From 20-14-all-45-10 sp964435965 (GTDB lineage Bacteria > Chloroflexota > Dehalococcoidia > GIF9 > AB-539-J10): a stretch of 11,599 bases of DNA. Location of the stretch: positions 1-11,599 of the forward strand of contig CAYTBB010000040.1 in NCBI GenBank assembly GCA_964435965.1, given 5' to 3'. Both the position numbers and the translations under genes were made by a program. Below the pieces are notes generated by a model. The model was not told where the DNA came from. It was given only the letters and a program-made list of their open reading frames with translations, and ran no database searches. Below are positions 1 through 5,098 of this stretch, piece by piece (the first letter of the stretch is position 1; every line of letters starts with the position of its first letter).

Positions 1-12
1 GGATTTGTGTAT

Positions 13-34
13 ACTTAAGTCGTAGGACTTAAGT
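13..34. promoter_or_regulatory. Palindromic hairpin immediately upstream of the first gene
   Basis: The arms ACTTAAGTC (13-21) and GACTTAAGT (26-34) are perfect inverted repeats around a 4-base loop, GTAG. Each arm itself contains the palindrome ACTTAAGT, so the same 9-mer also appears as a direct repeat at 13-21 and 27-35. The only Shine-Dalgarno-like sequence, AGGA at 24-27, lies across the loop and stem, 8 bases before the ATG at 36. Folding would therefore hide it. It could be a dyad operator or an RNA hairpin controlling translation. The window begins too close to see a promoter. Confidence 0.45.
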
Positions 35-35
35 C

Positions 36-344
36 ATGGCAAGGCTTAGATTACTAGTTACTGAAGCAAACTTAAGGAAGGGTATCCTGCTCGGCATTGC
101 TTTTGTCGGGTTAAATATCCTCGATGCCCGATTGACGGGAACCGCTCTAGTACTTGGAGCTAGTGAGTTGAACCCCATTGCTGCCACAGGATTTGGTGGC
201 AGCATGTTGCTTAAAGGACTGCTTGCTCTGGCAATAGTTATAGCTCTGGTTTTGCTTAAGCGAGGCAGGCTATTGAAGCCGTTGGACTTGGGGATGTTCC
301 TTATTGTGCTGTGGAATGGTCTTGCCATCTGGTCATGGAGATAA
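36..344 (+). CDS. Small multi-pass membrane protein, DUF5658-like
   Basis: This 102-residue protein has about three hydrophobic segments (roughly residues 17-40, 56-75 and 85-101), separated by short basic loops. The pattern N27, D30, T34, then G41, E44, N46-P47 and a later K60 near the start of the second helix resembles the DUF5658 family of small bacterial membrane proteins. In that family an Asp/Thr helix is followed by a Glu-x-Asn-Pro loop. No enzymatic function is known for that family and none is claimed here. The ATG at 36 follows AGGA by 8 bases and directly abuts a hairpin. A promoter lies between this gene and tldD, so they are probably separate transcription units. An overlapping minus-strand frame lacks family features and is taken as a shadow. 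Confidence 0.7.
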   Translation: MARLRLLVTEANLRKGILLGIAFVGLNILDARLTGTALVLGASELNPIAATGFGGSMLLKGLLALAIVIALVLLKRGRLLKPLDLGMFLIVLWNGLAIWSWR

Positions 345-383
345 CAACATAAGATACAACTAAACGCTCTCCAGGCTGGCCTT

Positions 384-412
384 TTGTCTTTGCTCCCCTC
401 AAGCATTACAAT
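384..412 (+). promoter_or_regulatory. Sigma-70-type promoter for tldD, predicted leaderless
   Basis: TTGTCT (384-389, 4 of 6 consensus bases) and TACAAT (407-412, 5 of 6) are separated by exactly 17 bases. The tldD ATG is at 419, only six bases after the -10 box. A normal start about 7 bases downstream of the -10 box would begin the mRNA at or next to the ATG. No Shine-Dalgarno sequence precedes the ATG, which fits a leaderless transcript. Confidence 0.55.
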
Positions 413-418
413 AAAAGC

Positions 419-1831
419 ATGCATGATCAATTTGTTAAGGCCTTAAAGGGGCATAAGGCTGATTACATTGAAGCTCATTTTGAGCAGAGCGAAGCTACCC
501 ACATTGTTTACCGAGGTGAAAGGTTGGAGGAAGTAAACAGGACTTATAGCTCTGGAGGAAATGTGCGTGCTTTGGTTAAAGATGGCTGGGGATTTGTTAG
601 CTTTAATAGCCTTGAAAGGTTACGGGACAAAGTTAGCCTGGCGGTGGAGGAGGCGAAGTTGGCTGGCAAGGAGGGTTTTAGCCTCCCCTCAATGGAGCCC
701 GTGGTAGATGTAGTGACGCAATTTCAGCCTCACCCTTCGATAAACTCAGGGCAGGCTCTTAGTCCTCTCCCATCAAGGGAGAGGAGGGACTCGGCAACTG
801 TGCCATTAGCAGCAAAGAAAGAACTACTTGACGAGTACAACGATATTATTCTTTCCTTCCCTAAGATTCAAAGCACAAGAATTGATTATCGTGATTTCAG
901 ACGCAAAGTTATTTTTGCCAGTTCTGAAGGCAGTTACATAGAGCAAAGTAAGCCGGACCTCACTTTGCGGTTGACCGCCATAGCCCGAGAGAATAACGAA
1001 ATGCAGCAGGCTGGTTTGAGTTTGGGCAGTAAGGGTGATTTTTCTGTGATAGAAGGTTTGCACCACCAGGTGCGGGAGCTAGCCAGGCGCGCTGTAGCTC
1101 TTCTTTCTGCCCCTCATGTAAAAGGAGGTGAATATACCGTAATTTTAGACCCTGTTTTAGCCGGAGTTTTTGTTCACGAGGCATTTGGACATTTATCGGA
1201 GTCGGATTTCCTTTACCAGAATGAGCAGCTACGTGACATCATGACTTTAGGGCGGAGATTTGGCGGTAGGCAACTTAATATTGTTGACGATGCCACTATT
1301 CCTGATTTAAGGGGAAGCTATAAGTATGATGATGAAGGGATGCCGGCATCGAGAACCTATCTTATTCATGAGGGTGTTTTAGTGGGAAGGCTTCATTCCA
1401 GGGAAACAGCAGCTAAAATGGGAGAGCCACCTACGGGGAACGCTCGTGCCATTAATTATCACTTTCCTCCTATAGTGCGGATGACTAATACCTTTATTGA
1501 GCCCGGCAATTCATCTTTTGAAGGAATGCTTGGTGACATCAAAGAAGGTGTGTATGTCAAGGACTGGTATGGAGGGACGACTAGCTTAGAGATGTTCACT
1601 TTTTCCGCCGGGGAAGCCTACATGATTCGCCAGGGGAAATTGGCAGAGCTGTTATGTCCAGTGGTGCTAAGCGGCAACGTTTTTGTTACCCTGGGTAATA
1701 TAGATGCTATTGGCAACGACCTCAAGATGAATCAGGGTGGAGGCTGTGGCAAGGGAGGGCAATCGCCGTTACCCGTTTCTAATGGCAGCCCGCATATCAG
1801 AGTTCGTAGTTGTCTAGTTGGAGGCCAATAA
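419..1831 (+). CDS. tldD: TldD-family zinc metalloprotease subunit
   Basis: TldD is the catalytic half of the TldD/PmbA (TldE) cytoplasmic protease. In E. coli this complex trims unfolded peptides, including microcin B17 precursors. The 470-residue product carries the expected HExxxH zinc motif, HEAFGH at residues 253-258, and a C-terminal CGKGGQ motif whose Cys443 lies in the region supplying a further metal ligand. The shared family signature DDEGMP is at 304-309. The C-terminus reaches the usual ...LVGG end plus one Gln. Residues about 105-124 (HPSINSGQALSPLPSRERRD) do not look like TldD. They are the translation of two palindromic intergenic-type repeats inserted in frame into the N-terminal domain, so this copy is a little longer than expected. 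The start is chosen by the adjacent promoter; there is no ribosome-binding site. The partner pmbA lies downstream but is separated by an inserted element. Confidence 0.95.
   Translation: MHDQFVKALKGHKADYIEAHFEQSEATHIVYRGERLEEVNRTYSSGGNVRALVKDGWGFVSFNSLERLRDKVSLAVEEAKLAGKEGFSLPSMEPVVDVVTQFQPHPSINSGQALSPLPSRERRDSATVPLAAKKELLDEYNDIILSFPKIQSTRIDYRDFRRKVIFASSEGSYIEQSKPDLTLRLTAIARENNEMQQAGLSLGSKGDFSVIEGLHHQVRELARRAVALLSAPHVKGGEYTVILDPVLAGVFVHEAFGHLSESDFLYQNEQLRDIMTLGRRFGGRQLNIVDDATIPDLRGSYKYDDEGMPASRTYLIHEGVLVGRLHSRETAAKMGEPPTGNARAINYHFPPIVRMTNTFIEPGNSSFEGMLGDIKEGVYVKDWYGGTTSLEMFTFSAGEAYMIRQGKLAELLCPVVLSGNVFVTLGNIDAIGNDLKMNQGGGCGKGGQSPLPVSNGSPHIRVRSCLVGGQ
733..788. repeat. Two short palindromic interspersed repeats inside tldD
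   Basis: The first unit, CCCTTCGATAAACTCAGGG (733-751), belongs to the widespread CCCTTCG-N5-CTCAGGG repeat type. A copy with the same two 7-base arms, 15 of 19 bases identical, occurs at 11556-11574 in this window. The second unit is a perfect 9-bp hairpin, TCCTCTCCC (763-771) / GGGAGAGGA (777-785), with loop ATCAA. It matches the CCTCTCCC...GGGAGAGG repeats common in intergenic DNA of many bacterial genomes. Both are read in the tldD frame without a stop and account for about 20 extra residues. Confidence 0.75.
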
Positions 1832-2280
1832 AAATCAAAGAGCAAAAGTAAAAATGCAAAATGACAGAGTAAAATTTAAAAATGAATTTAAGGGTCGCGT
1901 CTACAGATTTGCATTGGATATAATAGGATTCGCGGATCGACTGCCAGCGGAACAAATTTCGAGGATTATTAGTGGCCAGCTTTTGCGAAGCACTACTAGT
2001 ATTGGCGCCAATGTGATTGAGGCTCAAGCAGCTTCCTCAAGAAGGGATTATGCTAATTTTTTCACTTATGCGCTGAAGTCAGCAAACGAGTGCAAATTTT
2101 GGTTGGGACTGCTCAGAGATTCCGGTCGGGGTGATGAGGAGGCCGTTAGTAAACTTCTAAAGGAAGCCACGGAGATTGCTAATATCCTTGCCAGCAGCAT
2201 ACTAACTTTGAAAAGAAGGAAATGAAGTTTTTGCCTTTTGAATTGTATTTTTGCTCTTTGATCTTTGACTTTTGATATTG
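1826..2280. mobile_element. Putative element with inverted A/T-rich ends carrying an S23/IVP-family gene
   Basis: The four-helix-bundle gene at 1854-2225 is enclosed by A/T-rich ends that are inverted copies of each other. ATCAAAGAGCAAAA at 1834-1847 is perfectly matched by TTTTGCTCTTTGAT at 2249-2262. The outermost bases also agree: CAATA at 1826-1830 and TATTG at 2276-2280. The element lies exactly between tldD and pmbA, which are normally partners, and its left end supplies the tldD stop codon (TAA 1829-1831). It has no transposase, so mobility would have to be supplied in trans or be ancient. The boundaries are inferred from the inverted repeats, and no clear target-site duplication is seen. 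A shorter sequence with similar ends follows ftsK. Confidence 0.55.
1854..2225 (+). CDS. Four-helix-bundle protein, S23 / 23S rRNA intervening-sequence (IVP) family
   Basis: This 123-residue all-helical protein matches the family found in intervening sequences of bacterial 23S rRNA genes and, more often, as stand-alone genes. Its hallmark stretches are QLLRSTTSIGANVIEAQAA (42-60), LKSANECKFWLGLLRD (74-89) and LASSILTLKRR (112-122), in the expected order and at full length. The molecular role of the family is unsettled; nucleic-acid binding is suggested by its basic surface. The accessory protein Avd of diversity-generating retroelements is a relative, but no reverse transcriptase or template repeat is present here. 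The ATG at 1854 is chosen because family members begin with an M-x-N-D-x-x-K-F-K pattern. A TTG at 1818 would extend the frame 12 residues back into the end of tldD and the element's repeat. No good Shine-Dalgarno sequence is present. The gene sits inside an element bounded by inverted repeats. Confidence 0.88.
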   Translation: MQNDRVKFKNEFKGRVYRFALDIIGFADRLPAEQISRIISGQLLRSTTSIGANVIEAQAASSRRDYANFFTYALKSANECKFWLGLLRDSGRGDEEAVSKLLKEATEIANILASSILTLKRRK

Positions 2281-2293
2281 TTTAGGATTTAAG

Positions 2294-3607
2294 ATGGAAC
2301 ACCTTTTAGAGATTCTGCGCTCCGCTCAGAAAGTGGCTGAGCAAGCTGAGGTTTTTTGGGTTTCTTCTTGGGAAACGCCAGTTGATTTTGAAGCTAATAA
2401 GCTGAAGCAAATTCAGAATAAGGAAAGCACCGGTGTTGCCTTGCGAATTTTTCGAGGGGGCAAGATTGGCTTCTCAGCGGCCAGCGGCCTTGACAATATA
2501 GAAACTTTGCTCGATATGGCTGTGGAAACAGCTCAGTTTGGCCTTCCAGCTAGTTTTACCTTTCCTTCCTTAAGGAATTATCCTGAAGTGAGCATCTTTG
2601 ACCCTCAAGTGGAAAAGATGCCTGTGGAGGAGATGATTGAGCTTGGCACCCTAGCTGTAGCCAGGGTCAGGGAATATGCTCCTGATATCCTTTGCGATGT
2701 TAGAGTGACTAAAGGAATAGGCTCAGTCCATATAGTCAATTCCCAGGGTGGTGAAGCGAGCTATGCCAAAAGCTTCTTTAGCCTTAGCCTGGAAGGCATC
2801 CTTATTCAGGATACAGACATGCTTTTTGTTGGCGATAGTGAAAGCTCGTGTTGTTTGCCTGATAAGCTTGATGTTGTGGCTGATAGGGTGATCAGGCAAT
2901 TAGAGCTAGCTAAAGAGCATGCTGCTGTTTCTGGGGTTAAGTTATTGCCGGTGATTTTTACTCCTCGTGGGGTAGCTAGCGCTTTTTTAAGTCCCATAGA
3001 GGTGGCTTTTAATGGTAAGGCTATCCTTGAAGGGGCCTCGAAGTTGAAGAATAAAGTGGGAGAGCAAGTTTTTGACAATGGGCTTAGCTTATGGGATGAT
3101 GCTACTATAGCTTATGGTATAGGGAGTTCTCCTTGTGATGACGAAGGGATGCCCAGTCAATGCACGGCGCTTATCAAAAATGGAGTAGTGTCGAATTTCT
3201 TATATGATTTACAAACAGCGGCTTTAGCTGGCACTCAGAGCACCGGCAATGGTAAGCGGGCTGGGGCTAGTTTTCCTAAGCCAGCGATAAGTTGTCTTGT
3301 TATAGATGAGGGAGAAGTTCCCTTCCAGAGCATGGTGGCGGATATGAAAGAGGGTTTAATTGTCGAGCGACTTATCGGGGCTGACCAAGGTAACCTCTTA
3401 GGTGGTGATTTCAGCGGCAATATTTTACTGGGATATAAGGTAGAAGATGGGGAAATAGTGGGACGGGTAAAGGATACTATGATTTCTGGGAACATCTATC
3501 AAGTTTTGAAACAGCTTCTTGGTGTAGGGAGTGAGGCAAGGTGGGTTGACGGTGTTTTGCGGACTCCGCACTTATATTGCTCACGCCTATCAGTGGCGGC
3601 AAAATAA
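2294..3607 (+). CDS. pmbA: PmbA/TldE-family subunit of the TldD-PmbA protease
   Basis: This 437-residue protein is the non-catalytic partner of TldD. It shares the family fold but lacks the HExxxH zinc motif: the equivalent region around residues 236-247 reads EVAFNGKAILEG. It keeps the family signature DDEGMPSQ (282-289), the STGNGKR loop (316-322) and the Gly-rich C-terminal region GGDFSGNILLGYKV (370-383). With TldD it would form the heteromeric peptidase of the cytoplasm. The ATG is preceded by AGGA at 2284-2287, six bases upstream. The inverted-repeat element separates it from tldD. The element's right end contributes TTGACT (2265-2270), which could serve as a -35 box, but no convincing -10 box follows. 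It is followed 15 bases later by the PAC2-family gene and is probably cotranscribed with it. Confidence 0.92.
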   Translation: MEHLLEILRSAQKVAEQAEVFWVSSWETPVDFEANKLKQIQNKESTGVALRIFRGGKIGFSAASGLDNIETLLDMAVETAQFGLPASFTFPSLRNYPEVSIFDPQVEKMPVEEMIELGTLAVARVREYAPDILCDVRVTKGIGSVHIVNSQGGEASYAKSFFSLSLEGILIQDTDMLFVGDSESSCCLPDKLDVVADRVIRQLELAKEHAAVSGVKLLPVIFTPRGVASAFLSPIEVAFNGKAILEGASKLKNKVGEQVFDNGLSLWDDATIAYGIGSSPCDDEGMPSQCTALIKNGVVSNFLYDLQTAALAGTQSTGNGKRAGASFPKPAISCLVIDEGEVPFQSMVADMKEGLIVERLIGADQGNLLGGDFSGNILLGYKVEDGEIVGRVKDTMISGNIYQVLKQLLGVGSEARWVDGVLRTPHLYCSRLSVAAK

Positions 3608-3622
3608 AAGAGGGGCGAAAGA

Positions 3623-4447
3623 ATGTTAGCTATGAACAGAAAGCGAAGCACCCACTACAAGCTTTATAAGCAACCGCATCCTGAGAGCTGTGTTATGTTT
3701 GCTTCTTGGCCAGGGATCGGCGATGTTTCCTTGATGGCGGCCAATTACTTAAAGAGAAAGCTAAATGCCGTGGAAATAGGGGAAATCGAATCGGTCAATT
3801 TCTTTGAGCCGGTGGGCGTTCTAGTGGAAGATAATGTGGTTGAAAGTCCTCGTTTTCCCGAGAACAAATTTTACTACTGGCAGGATAGAAAGACCAAGAA
3901 AGGCTTGGTGTTGTTTATTGGTGAAGAGCAGCCTAGTTCTAAGGGGTATGAATTGGTTAATTGCATTTTGGATGTGGCCGAGAAGCTCAGAATAGGGAGG
4001 GTGTATAGTTGTGCTGCCGCGGTAACTCGGATTCATCATAGTGAGGAGCCGAAAGTCTGGGGAGCAGCGACGAAACGAGAGTTAATCAGTGAGTTAAGTA
4101 AGCACAATGTTATTCTTAGAGGCGATCTCCGCATCGCCGGGTTGAATGGATTAATTTTAGGCATAGCCAGGGAGCGAGATATTGATGGCATTTGCTTGCT
4201 TGGTGAGGTGCCGGTGTATGCTACCCAAGTAGCAAACCCCAAAGCTTCCTTGGCTGTAGTCAAGGTGCTAACCAGAATGCTGGGAATTGACGTTGACCTG
4301 ACAGAGCTGAGCAATCTGGCCAAGCAGGCGAGTGAGGAGATGGAGGAGCTCGCCAAGCAAGCTACGGCTGAATTTATTGACCGCTTCACTGAGCCTATTT
4401 GGGAGCGGGAAGAAGATGAGGAGGATGAGGAGGATGAGGAGGAGTAA
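3623..4447 (+). CDS. PAC2-family protein (proteasome-assembly-chaperone fold) with acidic tail
   Basis: The 274-residue product resembles the PAC2 family (COG2047/COG1938-like). Its N-terminal SWPGIGDVSLMAANYL segment (about 29-44) is followed by alternating strands and helices typical of the fold, and the GEVPVYATQVANPKASLAVV stretch near 193-212 is characteristic. PAC2 proteins are known as proteasome assembly chaperones in eukaryotes, and their relatives in archaea and many bacteria have poorly defined roles. A substrate or partner cannot be named from sequence. The final ten residues are DEEDEEDEEE, a highly acidic tail encoded by a 9-bp tandem repeat. The start is supported by AGGGG at 3611-3615, seven bases before the ATG; a second in-frame Met at codon 4 is less well spaced. 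The adjacency to tldD/pmbA hints at a peptide or protein quality-control link, but that is inference. Confidence 0.82.
   Translation: MLAMNRKRSTHYKLYKQPHPESCVMFASWPGIGDVSLMAANYLKRKLNAVEIGEIESVNFFEPVGVLVEDNVVESPRFPENKFYYWQDRKTKKGLVLFIGEEQPSSKGYELVNCILDVAEKLRIGRVYSCAAAVTRIHHSEEPKVWGAATKRELISELSKHNVILRGDLRIAGLNGLILGIARERDIDGICLLGEVPVYATQVANPKASLAVVKVLTRMLGIDVDLTELSNLAKQASEEMEELAKQATAEFIDRFTEPIWEREEDEEDEEDEEE
4415..4441 (+). repeat. Three tandem 9-bp GATGAGGAG units coding the acidic tail
   Basis: Three exact copies of GATGAGGAG run from 4415 to 4441, then one more GAG and the stop codon. They encode D-E-E repeats at the C-terminus of the PAC2-family protein. Perfect short tandem units like these can gain or lose copies by replication slippage, changing tail length in steps of three residues without a frameshift. 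Confidence 0.85.
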
Positions 4448-4458
4448 TACAGTCCAAA

Positions 4459-4487
4459 TTGACCAGCAAAGGCAGGCGTGTTATTAT
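4459..4487 (+). promoter_or_regulatory. Strong sigma-70-type promoter for the UDG-RNase J-FtsK genes, predicted leaderless
   Basis: TTGACC (4459-4464, 5 of 6 consensus) and TATTAT (4482-4487, 5 of 6) are separated by exactly 17 bases. The UDG ATG at 4496 lies eight bases after the -10 box, so transcription should start within about two bases of the start codon. No Shine-Dalgarno sequence precedes this ATG. This is the best promoter in the window and separates the tldD-pmbA-PAC2 group from the next gene group. Confidence 0.65.
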
Positions 4488-4495
4488 CGAGTTAG

Positions 4496-5089
4496 ATGTC
4501 AGCTTTGACTGAGCTTTACCAGGAAATTGCCAATTGCCGAGATTGTGAGCTAGCTAAGTATCGCACCAAAGTAGTACCTGGTGAGGGTCCTGAGGATGCC
4601 GAGTTGCTTTTTATTGGTGAGGCGCCAGGGTGGCATGAAGACCAGCAAGGGCGCCCCTTTGTGGGACCAGCGGGAGCATTTCTGAACCAGTTATTGGCTT
4701 CAATTGGCTTATCCCGAGAGCAGGTTTACATTGCCAATGTAATTAAATGTCGCCCTCCCCAGAATCGTGACCCACTACCGGCTGAGATACAGGCTTGCTG
4801 TAAGTGGCTTGATCGTCAAATAGAAATAATCCACCCAAGAATGATTGTCACCTTAGGCCGTTATTCTCTAGCCAGGTATTTCCCTAACGAGAGCATAGGG
4901 AAGATTCACGGAAAGGCACGGAAACTGGGTGATATTATTTATTATCCTATGTATCATCCCGCCGCTGCCATCCACCGGGGCAGTCTGCGCAGAATTATTG
5001 AGGCTGACATACTCCAGATTCCGCGAGTGCTGGTTCAAGGCGAAAGAGTAGCTGAGGCTGTAGAATCTCAGCAATTGAGCTTATTTTAG
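4496..5089 (+). CDS. Family 4 uracil-DNA glycosylase with iron-sulfur cluster
   Basis: This enzyme removes uracil arising from cytosine deamination in DNA, starting base-excision repair. The 197-residue protein has the family 4 features. A [4Fe-4S] ligand set is present: C14-x2-C17, C85 in KCRPPQNRDP, and C101 (or C102) fifteen residues later. Motif A reads GEAPGWHEDQQG (41-52), followed by PFVGPAG (54-60). Motif B is HPAA at 154-157. Family members are often labelled SPO1 DNA polymerase-related because the domain resembles the N-terminus of a phage polymerase. The last five residues are QLSLF, exactly the consensus for binding the bacterial beta sliding clamp. The start follows a promoter by eight bases with no ribosome-binding site. 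The stop lies 9 bases before RNase J. Confidence 0.93.
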   Translation: MSALTELYQEIANCRDCELAKYRTKVVPGEGPEDAELLFIGEAPGWHEDQQGRPFVGPAGAFLNQLLASIGLSREQVYIANVIKCRPPQNRDPLPAEIQACCKWLDRQIEIIHPRMIVTLGRYSLARYFPNESIGKIHGKARKLGDIIYYPMYHPAAAIHRGSLRRIIEADILQIPRVLVQGERVAEAVESQQLSLF

Positions 5090-5098
5090 ATTAAGGCA

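Noticed and set aside
29..430. A 133-codon minus-strand frame covering the first gene
   Set aside because: It mirrors the membrane-protein frame on the plus strand, shows no recognisable family pattern, and has Ser/Pro/Arg-rich composition typical of an antisense shadow.
1818..1853. Upstream TTG start for the S23/IVP gene
   Set aside because: The extra 12 residues are a Lys-rich translation of the end of tldD and the element's repeat, and family members begin at the ATG at 1854.
1826..2280. Part of a diversity-generating retroelement, with the four-helix-bundle gene as Avd
   Set aside because: No reverse transcriptase, template repeat or variable repeat is visible, and the sequence looks more like the S23/IVP branch.
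419..3607. RiPP (microcin-like) maturation cluster built around TldD/PmbA
   Set aside because: No precursor peptide, cyclodehydratase or exporter gene is present near the pair; the housekeeping protease explanation suffices.
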